A stretch of DNA of 64,000 bases from Polytrichum commune (GCA_950295325.1 OX485807.1:27251666-27315665), one strand, 5' to 3'; positions 25,590-37,663 are shown, counted from the stretch's first letter. The notes: generated from the sequence alone by a model not told the origin. Program-made: numbers and translations.

Positions 25590-26145
25590 TAACCCTAAGT
25601 CTCCAACTTCAATTTTGATATCATCAGGAATCGATAATGCCATGACACATGTTCCCGTTTTTGAGTGCTAAAGTGAGGAGTAACTGGTCTCAAGATGAGC
25701 GGTTATGGCCTACACTAGACATTAGTAATGTGTTAATGCCAACTTTCAGCTTATAAAATTCACAGTAATTTCAATTTAAGGAATAAAATTACCAATTTTT
25801 TTCACAATCCTCCTGATTTCTATCTTCCTACACATGAGAGTTTTGCATCGCCTTATACTTCTCCAAATCTGGCGTAGAATCTCTTAAGCACTATCCAGGG
25901 AGAACCGGCAGGTAGTTACAAATGAACCGGTTGAGATTGAGAAATAACCGGTTGAAGTTGGAGACTTCAGGAGAATAATTAGCGATCATTTTAGAGGAAT
26001 CTATAAAAGAATATACCTCCTCAAATGAATGAAGCAAACATGGAAGATGTCAACATGTAACCGGCTGGATTTAGAATCATTAGGACCTTGACCGACTATA
26101 TATATATATGCCCAAAAACTTCCCGGGCACTGGTCTTAAGTGATC
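25590..26145 (-). mobile_element. composite repeat, families B and F (minus orientation)
   Basis: The reverse complement aligns with 13165-13760: family B (about 25905-26135; AACCGGTTGAAGTTGGAG, CCCAAAAACTTC) followed by family F (CATGACACATGTTCCCG; AAATCAGGAGGATTGTG in reverse). A short TATATATA insertion (26096-26109) interrupts family B. Non-coding. Confidence 0.65.
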
Positions 26146-26550
26146 GGTTATGGGCACCTCTACTCTAGCATGTCTACAACTGCATTTACATACCTTAGAT
26201 CAGGTGCAAGTTTATAGTAGGCTTGAAATGATGGGGGCTTAGTGGACATGATCTTAAATGTTTGACATGCATCCAAAGCAAACTTAAGTTAGGGTTTCAT
26301 GATACCTATAAATTCTTGACCCGTGTAGTAAGAATAGCATGGTCCAATAACCTGGGCCTCATGCATTGGGAGTGTAGCCACTTGTCCTAACCTCCTATTT
26401 CCAAGGTGGCGGCCCCCATGATCCCCGTTCTTTCCCGGTCTTCCCTTGCTCCCATGCCATGACCTTGATTCCATGTTCCCCCCTTCGCTACAATTTTGCA
26501 CTCCCCAACACTTTTTCTCATTCCTAAGTAGGGCCAACAATACACTCTAA

Positions 26551-27044
26551 GGGCCACTTCACACACGAGCCAAGAGCCGTGACCATGAAATTGTGAGAGC
26601 CCAAATAAAGTGTCCAAAGGCCGTCCCAACACACTTCCGAAATCATGTAGTGTGGTCACGGATCCTCAAGTGTAGTGTGAAGTCATATGTGACCGGGCCC
26701 TCAACCAAATGCTATTTCAATGAACTTCTCTTCATGCAGGTCCTCACGCATGATGAAATAGAATAAATCAACGGTTGTGAGCATTCGGAGTGCCACGGTC
26801 TGCTGGTTTTGTGTTAGGCCTACTTCCGAAAGGTGGTTTTTGAGAATAATCCAAGTGATCATGAAACATGATCCATTTGATGCCATGTAGGAATCCATGT
26901 AGACTTTACATCTTGCATTCACATACTCCATTGGTCCCTCAAGCGTAGTGTGAAGCGAACTTGGACCGGCTCTTGCCTTTTCGGCCAATGAGAGTGCTTG
27001 AAGTGTAATGGTCACGGGCTCTTAGTCTCATGTGTGAAGTGGCC
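26551..27044. mobile_element. Tourist-like (PIF/Harbinger) MITE
   Basis: The element begins GGGCCACTTCACACACGAGC and ends with the inverted GTGTGAAGTGGCCC, giving inverted repeats of about 37 bp (26551-26587 and 27008-27044). TAA lies immediately outside both ends (26548-26550 and 27045-27047), the 3-bp TWA target duplication expected of PIF/Harbinger elements. The overlapping open frames (26701-27015 minus and others) show no transposase motif. The same family is inserted in ALKBH6 intron 4 (46598-47111). Confidence 0.85.
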
Positions 27045-27459
27045 CTAAACTCCATGATGCCAACCTTGTGGTCACCACAATGCACATGATATTAAGGAGT
27101 TGTGAGGTGCTAACATGATGTGTGCAAGAAGAGAGCTAGTGTAGCATGTGACATTATGGAATAACACAAAGTCAACAATGCAATAATGACATTACATACA
27201 ATGATGACAACGTGATGCGTGCAGGTGTGTGGTTTGGATTCTTTGGTGTTTATTTTGATGTCAATCACCGTGATATGTGGGAGGGAAACATGACAACAAT
27301 GAGTGAGATTTAAATTGAGAACATGTGTTCCCTAGGGTTTCATGATATAAGAGAAGGAGTGACATTAAGGAGGTCGATATGATGGAGGTTAGAGTGTAGT
27401 CGATATCTTTCTCCTTATTCCTTGGGCCTCAATTAGTAAATGTTGCAAACACTATGGGG

Positions 27460-27690
27460 ATCATGATAACATTACACGGTTCCTTGGTTGCGTTCCAGGG
27501 GATCAACTATCACATGAGCATAATTCTCTTTGATTTTGGGACTCCTTGTTTATGGGGAGCACTTACGTTGTGTATTGTGAACTTTTCAATAAGCATCTGT
27601 AAAGTATCAAAGTATGGTAATTACAATCTCTTTCTTTGGAAGAGACCATCATGTAGTTGCTTGGTATTGTTATGACATTATCTTACCACT
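27460..27690 (+). repeat. family G repeat, copy 2
   Basis: Matches 5530-5740 through TTCCTTGGTTGCGTT, TTATGGGGAGCACTT, GTTGTGTATTGTGAA and GGAAGAGACCATCATG blocks. Non-coding. Confidence 0.6.
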
Positions 27691-27799
27691 CAAGGGCCAT
27701 TTGCACCTTCTCACTATAAGGGTGGTTGTGGTCATTGTAGTGGCTAACCTCAACAATCAATCCACGACTATGTTTTCTCATTCACAGTTGTCTTGTGTG

Positions 27800-28620
27800 A
27801 CTCCTTGTGGTTGTGGTTGATGGTGGTGTCGGCCTTCTACATCGCACTCTACCATTGGAGTAGAACTTGGACTCGAGAAGAAATTGAAGTGATTATTATC
27901 CTTGTTGTTGGCCTTTGATTGTAGAGTTAAAGTGGTTGCCTCCTAAACTTTCTCCTTGGACCTTGGCCTTGAAATTCTTTAGTGATGCCACATGAGCATG
28001 AGCCCAAGGGTTGTTAACCGTGCAAAATAGGTAGGTTGATGGCGTGAGGGGTGCCAAGTGGTTGTGGCGGTTGTTATAACTAATTATGTCTTTTTCTAAG
28101 TTGAAAAGAAGCAAAGAAAGTAAACCGCTAGCATGGCTTCCACAACCTACACCACCCCTAGTGTAAATGACCTTTGAAAGGTTGTCTGGCACTACAAAGA
28201 TGGTTGTATTATAGTGGTTGTTGTTGACCACAACTAAGTTTTTTCATGTGGTGTGAATCGTCATGGTTGTGGTTGATGGTCGGGTTGGTCTTCTAGATCA
28301 CACTTGTTTTGTTAATGGTATAGGTGTTGGGCTCAAGAAGGAATCAAAGTGATTATTCTCCTTGTGGCCTTGGATTACAGATATATAATGATGGTTTTCT
28401 CAACCTTCTCTTCGGACCTTGGCCTTAAAGCTCTCTATTGATGTTACATGAGCATGAACAATCACCCCATGGGTTGTTAACCAAACATGAGTTGTGGGGT
28501 TGAAGGGGGGTAGAGGTTGGTTGTGGTTAGCAATTGTTATGCCTTGTCCCATTAAAATAGAACCAAAGAAAGTGAACCACTACCACAAGCACAATTGCCC
28601 CTAGTAGAAACGACCCTTGA
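27800..28620 (+). repeat. tandem duplication, about 440-bp units
   Basis: The unit with GGTTGTGGTTGATGGT (27809) recurs at 28266, followed in both by AAGTGATTATT, GGACCTTGGCCTT, ACATGAGCATGA and AGAAAGTGAACC-type blocks in the same order. Frames are not conserved between units (for example 27896-28231 minus is broken in unit 2), so this is non-coding. Confidence 0.75.
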
Positions 28621-30460
28621 GTTTTTACACTAGATAGTTTTGCGATCTCATCCAATGATAGGCTTTTGATCCTTGCTCACAAATTCCATGTCCATCTAGT
28701 AGATAATCATTTTCTTCCACCATATTGCAAGTGACAATAATATGGAGTGCTTCATCCATTGGATTTCGAGAAATGATGATTTTTGAGAATTTGCCACATG
28801 GCAATCTTACATTGCTTCAAACCTACTCAAATCCCATGTGGAAATTGCAGTTCCCATAAAATTAAAAATAAAATGAGCCATAGAGCACCTTGCACTAGTA
28901 TGAGTAGGTAATCCCCCAAAAGTTTGAATGAAAATGATTTCAAATTTGTGGATGCAATTAAAATTTTGAGTGAAAAGGATCTCATTTGCATCCCCCATTC
29001 AGTTGGACAGAACATCCATACGAGGCACTAAGACTTAATAGGAATGAACTTAAAATTTCATGCTTTTGAGCACAACCCAACCCACATGGAAGTGTGCTTA
29101 ATTTGGACACGGAAAACAAGAATTGGTGGTCACCACAATTATAGGAGGGATTGTAACCTTAACCAGGAGTTGATTACCTCTCTATTCCAAAGCCATAAAT
29201 TGACATTTATTTGGGTGGAAAGGAATTGAATTGCATAAAGCTTTTTGTATATATTTGAAGCAAGTGGGTGGAGTCCTTTTTTGAGTTGGGATTCGTAGGA
29301 ACATGATGCCACATTAACACCACATGATTTTGAATGCTTCAAGCTTGGACCCTAGTGTAAACTCATTGGATCCAAAGTTATGCTACAGACCAACAATATT
29401 GCACGATGTTAGAGTTTCTTTGGCCTTGAACCCTAATATAAGGCAAGTGGGTCTTGTGCAAATACTTTAGTGCAAGATGATTACCAAATCCAAATCACGC
29501 CCATAGCCTCTTTCCTCGTACATTTTTAGAGCTCATATGCATACCCTATTCATTGTCAAAGTGAAGATTCTCAAAGTTATCATATACCCCCCCCTCCCCT
29601 TTGGCGATTATGTTGACTATTGCATCTAGAATGGTTAACACAAAATTGAGCATGTGCTCCAATCTCTTTTCAACACATGTCCTTTTGGTGACGGTTCTTA
29701 AATTCACACCCAACCATACACCTCTCAGATATAGATGTCCGTTTAAGATTAAACACCAAATTAGGCACATCTACCTTAAATCCACCCACCCTAAGGATGG
29801 GTTTACATTACAGTCCAAGGTCAAGAATCTTGGGGTCCAAACAAAACACCCCTAAATGGACCTTACTTCACGGTCTCAAGACTGAACCCAAGCTGGAAGA
29901 TCTAGGAGGAGAATTTCTCATACTAGGAGGAGACTTTTCTTGAATGGACATCACTGAGATTCAGCAGGAAAGTGATGCCCTCTAACTCCATTTTGTAAAC
30001 TACTTGGGTCCAAAATTTGGCTCTCGAACAATAGGATCGCTCAATTCTGGAGTTTCTCCGGTCTTGGATCGCAGTGTTTAGTCTAGTAGTGAAAGCCCAT
30101 GCAAATGCACAACCAGACTACTTACATGGGAAAGTTGCAAATGACAGAAACCCCATTTGTCCATGTTTGTAACTGGCCTCAACAAATGGTGAAGTACTCC
30201 CGATCTCTTGTGCACAACTTATTCACGGAATGGAAACTGTTGAGAAAAAGGGAAGCGCATCGAGAGTTGCATTATAAATGCTGCAATGAAAATGGAAGAT
30301 GAACTTTTTGTGCGCGGAAATCGCACAAGGAACACACGAAACATAGACTTGACAGTTCTGCTTTTCCTACAAGGTTTGGATACTTTTGCACATTCAGCAA
30401 ATCCAATGTGATTACAACAAGGCCTGGTGTCCCAGCTCCTGGCATGGTGTAACATGCCTT
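28621..30460. other. no recognisable gene
   Basis: Contains one family D repeat (29655-29735) and a C-rich run at about 29587-29600. I see no gene. Confidence 0.5.
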
Positions 30461-30464
30461 CAAG

Positions 30465-31622
30465 TTCATAGAGTGTATTATTAGATCAATGTAGTAGTAG
30501 TAGTAGTAGTTCGAACAAAGCAAAGCTTCATCCTTGAGTCAATATTCTGCCAAGGTTTTTGCATGCTACGTTGAGGGATCTCAAACTCATTATTTTTCCA
30601 AGCTCGCAGGGTTTGTAGTAAGAGAGAATGGAAAAGCTTTGCTTTGTCCAATGGAAAAGCAAGGAGAGAAGATCTTAAACCTTGCTGTAGATTGAAAACC
30701 TTGCAGGGGCAAACTCCATCACAGAAAACAAGAAACTCAAAACTTATTCGGGATTCAATTACCATTGCACCAAACACGAAAACACTAAAGAAGAGCTAAA
30801 GATGCTGATGAAGCTGTCTAGAACGAGTCACGAGCAAAACTTCAAACTGCAGGGGCAAGCTTCGTCATGGCATACAAGAAACTCGAATTCCTTCACAATT
30901 CAGTGCCAAAAAATTAGCATCACATTCAACAGGGAAAACCAGCACAAGAGCTAGAGATGATCACGAAGAATGTATCTTCCACTCAGAAGCGGAGACCAAT
31001 TGACCACAACTTAAGTATGTAAACCCTAATTGCATCCGACCAGTCAAAATGTTGCAATTCGATTCTTCTTAGCCTTAATACTATAGAATAAAAGCCTTGC
31101 GGGGGCAAGCTCCATCACCGAAAAAAAAGAAAAACCAAACTCATTCTTCATTTAGTTATTATTGCATCGAACAAGAAAAAACAGAAGAGCTGCCTTCAAC
31201 CATTCATGGGCAAAAACACGAATTGCAGGGGTAAGCTTCATCATGGCTAACAAGAAGCTCGATTTCATTCATACTTCGGTGACGAAAAATTGATCATCGC
31301 TTTACACAGGAAAATCCAGCACCAGAGCTGAAGATGATTGACTAAGAGCTATCTTCCACTCAGAAACGGGACCAATTGACTACAATTGAAGTATGTAAAC
31401 CCTGATATATGCATCCAAACAGTGAATACCCTGCACTTCGGTTCTTCCAAAGCCATTCTTAACGAAAGTCCGAGGTTTTCGCATCTTCTGAGTGTGTGTA
31501 AGAAACTCGCGACTGAATTGAATCAGACTTGGGAGAATCTATGCAAGCTTTCAAATCAGCAGCCGGTGTCCTACTGCGCGATCCATAACCACAGCGCCAT
31601 GAATCGAATTGCAGTTCGGCCG
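30465..31622. repeat. long direct repeat LR, copy 1 (downstream side of FRO)
   Basis: From CATAGAGTGTATTATTAGAT to GAATCGAATTGCAGTTCG this block is nearly identical to 37664-39343, but copy 2 holds about 480 extra bases (37862-38356). It contains two tandem units of about 385 bp (starting near 30703 and 31097), and each unit carries two occurrences of a TGCAGGGGCAAGCTYCRTCA motif. A (TAG)n run lies at 30490-30510. Open frames here recur in copy 2 simply because the DNA is duplicated. The block ends about 125 bp downstream of the COA3-like stop codon. Confidence 0.85.
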
Positions 31623-31748
31623 CTCAGCCGACGGACACTAAAACTTGCCACAATCTTCCAAGAAAAAATCAACCTCTCCACACAAAAAGGGAACCTCTCG
31701 AGGAGATTCATCCTCTCCCATACCTAATAAACGGGGTTTAGGTCCAAA

Positions 31749-31961
31749 CTATGTAGCGGTAGCGGCAGAAGTGGCCGCAGACGATTGTTGCGCTTTCTCC
31801 TTCTCCATCTTCTGCACCGCCTCCTGGAGGTCGTCTCCGGACCCCACTGCCTTCATTGTGTAGAAGTAGACGCCGCCGACGAACGCCGTGAGGCCGCTTG
31901 CCACCAGAATGTTCTGCGCCCTCAGCTTGTCCATGCCCAGAAGCTTGCCTGCGCCCGCCAT
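31749..31961 (-). CDS. COA3-like cytochrome c oxidase assembly factor
   Basis: A 70-residue protein starting MAGAGKLLGMDKLRAQ. After a basic N-terminal segment comes one hydrophobic segment (about residues 18-36, ending FVGGVYFYTM), then a charged helix (residues 43-58, DDLQEAVQKMEKEKAQ) and an Ala/Thr/Ser tail. This order (short basic head, R-x-x-N-I entry into a single membrane span with a YxYTM-like exit, then an acidic/basic helix) is that of the COA3/CCDC56 family, inner mitochondrial membrane proteins that stabilise newly made COX1 during complex IV assembly. The length is close to other small plant homologues. I chose the ATG at 31961-31959; an in-frame ATG 17 codons upstream would add a basic, uncharacteristic extension. 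Intronless. The family call rests on pattern, not alignment. Confidence 0.65.
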   Translation of the reverse strand: MAGAGKLLGMDKLRAQNILVASGLTAFVGGVYFYTMKAVGSGDDLQEAVQKMEKEKAQQSSAATSAATAT

Positions 31962-31999
31962 GGCTATGGAAACAAAAGCTCCGCTTCGCACCAAAACAC

Positions 32000-34990
32000 A
32001 AATGACGCGCAAAGTGCAACAGAAAACACCAATGCGTTAAGGAAATGGCGGTCCAACAAAATGGAGCAATCCTATTGGCCAAGAGGCGTAAAGTTAGACC
32101 CCAATGCCTTTAGAAGAGGGTCCAAGACCAAGAAGAGGCAAAGTGAGGTGTCTTCTACATTGCCTCAACCCTGAAGGGAAACATTAATGATTTGAACCCA
32201 GATATGAAGTTCAAAGGAGAACTCATGTTTTGGAGAACTACTTTGGAAGGTAGGGTTTAAGGGTTAGTGTAGACTATGGTGAAGAAGAGCACCGGTCGGT
32301 CAAAAATTTCAGCCCAATACAAGGTTATTTTGAGGCAACAGTTGATATGGCAGACAAGATGAAAAAACAATAAAAAGATGCCTCGAGTTAGAGGTCTCCA
32401 GAACCAAGTTTCTTGTCCAAGGGTTTGAGGTCGCCCAAGAAATGTTACCTCTGGAGAACTCCCTAGCAAAAAATGTTGCCATGTTGGCATCCACGCTTGG
32501 AGTTCCCCACTAGAGAAGTATGGTCGTAGTGTAAACCCCAGCCAGCGAAGAACTCATTTTGTAGCCAATCGTATTGCTCCAATTCCCCCTAAAATCCTTG
32601 ACCGGTGCACTTCTTTGTCGTGGTCTAAACCTGCCCTAAGGGAGGGTCCATTTCAAGGGTTTAGTTTGCCTCAACTTGTTTCAAATTGGTCCATGTGTTC
32701 TTGGATAGTGGACCCTTGTCTAAAGCGTCCCTAATAACTCCTCAACCATAGTGCATGGTAGGTTCATGACTTTAAACACTCCAACGGTTTACACTAGAGC
32801 TTCAGGGCCCATGACCATGGAAATCTAATATCTCTCATTAATGGCAAATGCAAAGACCGTCCCACTTCACTTTACACAAGAGCTTGAGGTTAATCGGTAG
32901 TGCATGAAGGGGAGTGCATCATGAGAAATAAGATACCGTGTGAGACAGTAGTTGAGCATAGGTGTTTATGTTCCCCGTAATGCAACTCCCCCGAATGCAT
33001 TACCAAACGTAAAGGCCAAGGACAGATTTTAGTGACTCTAATTGCTTGGAGAAATGGAATGCCCTGCCCAAAAACGTAATGTGCTCCAAAAATGCAAGGT
33101 GTGTTACGCAAAACAAGGGTGCTTCAAATTACAAAGGGATATTTGCCATGGGTTTTTGTAGGATAAGCCTATGTACGAGGGACTTCCTTGGTTTGGGGTT
33201 TCTTTCACGAGGGTGGAGTCCAAGGGTGAGCCCTAGGAAGTGAATTTCAAGGAAATTTTAAGTGAAAGGGACTTATCTTTTGTAAAACCTCATAGATTTT
33301 TTGAATTTAGACTATCATGTCGTGATTTAGACTATTAAATAAAGGAAGAATCTAGTGGTTATAGAGATGATCCCCATAAGCAACCGGTGTCAGGAAAAAT
33401 CCTTATAACTTCAAGGTTGTGTTTAACAATCTCCCCTATATATCAAAGGAAAAAATTAGTGTCTCTAAGACATTTGTGGTCTAGTAAGGATTGTTGAAGA
33501 AAGAGTCTTAGGCCTTCAAACTCTTTAAGATGGGCTTGATGCAAAATTTGGTAGAAAATGAACTATTATCAATTGCATGCCATCTAGGAATCCATGTATG
33601 TTTGTTCATTCATTCAATCTTTCTTGGTCCCTTAGGCCCTCAAGCTCTACTATAAAGCGAGGTGCAATGAGAAATGAATTGGTCGAACCAAATGTTTGTT
33701 GGCTAGAAATATTTAAAAAAATGAAATCCCAAAAGCCCAAACCATATGGTAGGAGGTTTTCCATCACGGAGGACACTTGTTGGTTGTTAAGGGCAAGTAC
33801 AAATTTTTTTTTGGTTAGTGTGGGTATAAAATCAACATGGAGATAATTATCATGGTCTATAGTAATTTTCTACTCAAGGTGGAATTACCATTGGTCTAAG
33901 ACCCCATGTCTTCCCCTAAGTGTTCATGAAGACTTATGACCAACATTTTACATAAAATAAAAATAATCACCTTACATCAAAAGTGAAAAATGTATATGTA
34001 CTAATGTCATGCTATAAGTAGACTTGTGTATTTATATTAAATTGTTAAATTTAATGTGATAGTTGCCTCCATTACATATACAAAATATAATTCACCTATT
34101 AAGTATGCCTTTATTACATGTAAAATCTATTTCCACTTTCTAATGAGAAAGTCATTGAACTTCTTTTCATCCATAGCATGTAAGTCACCAATTGCATCAA
34201 ACAAACAAAGACAAGAGCACAATAACTTAACCACGATCTTAAGAGAAAAACTTAAGGGACCTCATGAGCACTCCAAGAGCCTCTAAATTGTCCTAGAACC
34301 CAAATGCAAACCGTAACAAGCATTGACAAGGGACTTATTGAAGATTATTATCATATGACAACGAGCTACATTTCTTCAAAATAAAGAATAAGCATAAATT
34401 TGTTGTGCAACCATTGAATTACTTACTTTGAAACCCAAAAAAATTGATTACACATTGGAGTTCACCGACTTATTTAAAGACATGATTAATGAGCATATAT
34501 ATAACACATAACTTTCTTCAACCTTTCTTGTGTAATGTTTACTCCATATACTGTACTCAATTTGATTTCTTTTTGCAATTTTATGCTCCAGTTACAATTG
34601 CTTCACATGTCAAACATCACGTATGTGATTGTCAAGACATGAACAACATTTCGATTGCATCATTGAACACAAGACTTTTACCTGGCTTATTGCCTAACGA
34701 AGTGAACTTTGTGGACTTTTTCCTTCCGTTTAGAGCATTCTTTATACATCAACCTTGAAGTTGTGGTGAATTACCTACTTATCTAGTTTTCCCCTATAAA
34801 CAAGTGCATTAGCATCATTCGGTTGCACGACTAATAAACCTCAATACAAACTAGTTGTTTACCATGACAAAAGTTCTCATGTGTAGAATGTGTAAATAAT
34901 ACAAAATGACATGTATTGAGAATTTGGTTTAGGAAATATGCATGTGGGATGCATATTTTCACATCCCATATTACAAAAGCCAGAACAATA
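32000..34990. other. no recognisable gene; repeat fragments
   Basis: A fragment related to the Tourist-like family lies at about 32786-32890 (ACACTAGAGCTTCAGGGCCC; CACTTCACTTTACACAAGAG). Another short one is near 33628-33660. The rest is AT-rich, with stops in all frames. The first 150 bases hold the COA3-like gene's presumed promoter and 5' UTR. Confidence 0.45.
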
Positions 34991-35023
34991 GCACTTTGAC
35001 TTACAAAGGCGCATGGTGGTTTC

Positions 35024-37297
35024 CTATAGAGAGAAACTAACCGAATGATAATTAAAGATTTCGGCTTTCAAAGTGGCTTGCAAACCCGACCGCCTTTGAC
35101 ATTCCTTCGCCACAACATGTTGAAGGCCCTCCGGACCGGAAACTAGAACACCGACATCTTCGTGTCCAAAATCCTTTACAACTTGATCAAACTCCCTTGA
35201 AAAATCGGGACGCGAAAACATGTAACCCTTAGCCATATCATACAAAGTTGGATGAACCCACTCTATGTCATCAACACTAGAAAGCTCATTTTCATATGAG
35301 CCCACAACCCGCGCCGCATGTGCTTGATTTTCCATCACTTTTCTCTCCTTGCTTTTGGAATGGGCGGTCCAACACAAAAGCACGGTGCTCCCAGCGACCA
35401 CGATACCCACAAACATGCTCACGAACAAGAGGCTGCCTTGGATCCATTGGAAGTTCGGAGTGTTTTGAGGCACCAGATTTATGCCTTGAAACGTTGCAAC
35501 CGTCGCACAACTTGTGATCAAAATCATCCAGAACATCCACAAGGTGTCTCCCGTTCCTGTGACCGAGCGAACGCGGCTCGTGTTGGTTAGATTGTCGTCG
35601 GGACCGGGTGCGGGAATCACATGAATCGCCCCTCCGAGGTTGTTGTCAACGTTGTCGTCCACATAAGCTTTGTTGGTTTGGAACCGCGTCACATACGCCT
35701 TCACGTAGATTCGACATGCACCCGATTCGTAGTCCCTGAAAATCAAACTCGGTGGAACTTGACGGAGGATGTCGAGCTCGGTTTCGGACCGAACCGACCA
35801 TATCAGCACGATGTTCTTCGGTAGGTGGACTCTTTCTTCATAAGCTGTGATGCGATATCGGTGCAGAATGTCTTGGATGATGGCCATGAACGGCGTGATT
35901 CCGATGCCGCCCGCGACGAGCACCAACGTCTTGTAGTTAAGATAGTACTCGGATTCGTCGCTGTACGGACCCTCCACAGCGATCAGCATGGAGAACGGAC
36001 ATTTTTTCTCGGTGGCCGTATTCGCGATCTCCGTGACGTGTGCAGCGACGCGGGATGTCCACGAGTTTTTCGCGGAAGATGCGTCTGTGACTTTCTTGAT
36101 GTGAATGGTCATTTCGCCCGCACAATCTCGAGCGCTCGACGCCATGCTAATCGGGTGCCATTCAAGATGGGAGACGCTGGGTACCTTCAAGAACATGAAG
36201 CTCAGGGCGTCGTACATTAACGTCGAGGACCTCGGAACCTTGAGCTCGATTATTCCGTCGAAAGACACGCGTGCCCTAGACACTTGTATCAATTGCCTTG
36301 ATTGCCAGAACCGCATGAACCGGTGGAAGAAGAAGAGGAAAATGGGACCCATTGTATACCCGACCGTTCTCACCCCAACATGGTACACGAAGCCGGCGAA
36401 AAACACAACGTAGAGTTGGTGAGAGTAGTAAAAAAAATTGAAATGACGGCGCCGGATCGTCGGCAGCGATGTGGCCACCATGTAGATGGCGATGAGTAAG
36501 GCGATGAGTCCGGGAACCACGACCACTCCCGATGATCCGTTTGGCGGCGTGGTGAAGGAGATCAACCGGTACCATGTGTGTGTTTTCGCGTACACTCCAA
36601 TGAACGAGCCCCCGTGCGCTGAAATGACCGCGACTAGGAGGTAGCCCACCCACTTGTGGTATTTCACAGCGTGTTCAAATGGGAGGCCAAGCATGCGTAG
36701 AATCGGCGAGTTTCTTGTCACCGGGAGCAGAAGGAGCGACATGAGCACGGCCGAGACCCGGCCCAACATCGTTCCTGCTTGTGTTGTCTTGGCCACCACT
36801 TTGTCCACGCTGGTGGTATTAGAAACCGCGTCAATGACTTTCGCTTGGGGCACGTACCAAGCGTAGAAAAGCCAGAAAACAAAAACCAGTGTGCTTATAA
36901 TTGCGACGAGATCAACTACGGCCATCACCCCAAACACGCGGTTGATAAACACCGGCCGTGTCCACAACATTCTCCACATGCGAGAAGCTCGAGCGAAAAA
37001 ATCATCATTGTTGCTCTTCTTGGCTTTCAGTGATGGCGGAGATTTCTTTGTGAGATGTAAATGCAATGTCCCAAGAAGTGCGAGAATTATAATAGGGCAC
37101 GTGTATAACATGTAAACTCCGACCATGTCGCCGAATTTTTGTGTGTGTTGTGTTACAAGCGTTTCGATTGTCCAACCAAGCATTGTGGGAGTGAAGAACC
37201 ACCAGATTATCAAATACATGGATATTGCGAACATCAAAGTGGAAATTACAAGTTTCATCATCCTTCTCATGATGTTTGGATTTATTGCAACTGCCAT
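35024..37297 (-). CDS. ferric-chelate reductase, plant FRO type, intronless
   Basis: 757 residues in one uninterrupted frame. FRO proteins are membrane flavocytochromes that move electrons from cytosolic NADPH through FAD and two hemes to chelated Fe(III) or Cu(II) across the plasma membrane or an organelle membrane. N-terminal membrane segments (about 16-36, 60-78, 122-148, 178-194) lead to a ferric-reductase domain with four spaced histidines, H214/H228 and H293/H306, fitting bis-heme ligation. The FAD site is HPIS (381-384), with GPY at 443-445. The NADPH-binding GGIGITPF is at 463-470 and a C-terminal VSGPEG at 719-724. Two further hydrophobic segments (about 584-602 and 622-642) split the NAD-binding lobe, as in plant FROs. 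The length fits the family (about 700-750). Angiosperm FRO genes usually have several introns, so the single exon is notable. The start ATG at 37297 directly precedes the first hydrophobic region. Confidence 0.93.
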   Translation of the reverse strand: MAVAINPNIMRRMMKLVISTLMFAISMYLIIWWFFTPTMLGWTIETLVTQHTQKFGDMVGVYMLYTCPIIILALLGTLHLHLTKKSPPSLKAKKSNNDDFFARASRMWRMLWTRPVFINRVFGVMAVVDLVAIISTLVFVFWLFYAWYVPQAKVIDAVSNTTSVDKVVAKTTQAGTMLGRVSAVLMSLLLLPVTRNSPILRMLGLPFEHAVKYHKWVGYLLVAVISAHGGSFIGVYAKTHTWYRLISFTTPPNGSSGVVVVPGLIALLIAIYMVATSLPTIRRRHFNFFYYSHQLYVVFFAGFVYHVGVRTVGYTMGPIFLFFFHRFMRFWQSRQLIQVSRARVSFDGIIELKVPRSSTLMYDALSFMFLKVPSVSHLEWHPISMASSARDCAGEMTIHIKKVTDASSAKNSWTSRVAAHVTEIANTATEKKCPFSMLIAVEGPYSDESEYYLNYKTLVLVAGGIGITPFMAIIQDILHRYRITAYEERVHLPKNIVLIWSVRSETELDILRQVPPSLIFRDYESGACRIYVKAYVTRFQTNKAYVDDNVDNNLGGAIHVIPAPGPDDNLTNTSRVRSVTGTGDTLWMFWMILITSCATVATFQGINLVPQNTPNFQWIQGSLLFVSMFVGIVVAGSTVLLCWTAHSKSKERKVMENQAHAARVVGSYENELSSVDDIEWVHPTLYDMAKGYMFSRPDFSREFDQVVKDFGHEDVGVLVSGPEGLQHVVAKECQRRSGLQATLKAEIFNYHSVSFSL

Positions 37298-37319
37298 CTT
37301 GACTCATTGATTTCTTCGT

Positions 37320-37345
37320 TTTCTATATATTTTCACATTGAGTGT
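37320..37345 (-). promoter_or_regulatory. possible TATA region of the FRO gene
   Basis: AAAATATATAG on the minus strand lies only about 25-40 bases upstream of the FRO start codon. If it is used, the 5' UTR would be extremely short, so transcription may start further upstream. Confidence 0.25.
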
Positions 37346-37663
37346 TTTGTGAAACGATAGCATGAGCTTGGAAATTTAATAGGACATTTGAAAATACACA
37401 CACACATTTATAAATATATATATTCCAACATTCAAAAGTAAAGTATTGGAAAAAATAAAATGAATATTGGAAAAAATAAAATGACTATTAGAAAAAATAA
37501 AATATTGACTAGCTAGAACCTTAAGAACACTATTCACTTTTGTTTCTGGATGATCTGAAGTTTGTTTCGGATTAACTTTTTCTTTTATTTACATGAAATT
37601 TTGCATACAGGAGACCCACTTTATAAGAATGTAATGGAAGAAGGCTTTCACTATCTTCCATAA

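Noticed and set aside
26289-27015. Frames inside the Tourist-like MITE
   Set aside because: They do not carry DDE-transposase or Myb-like motifs and are not conserved in the intron 4 copy.
30490-30510. CRISPR-like array in the repeated region
   Set aside because: The units are long, diverged and lack unique spacers of uniform length, and this is eukaryotic DNA.
36105-36866. Long plus-strand frames opposite the FRO gene
   Set aside because: They are antisense shadows of a strongly supported coding region.
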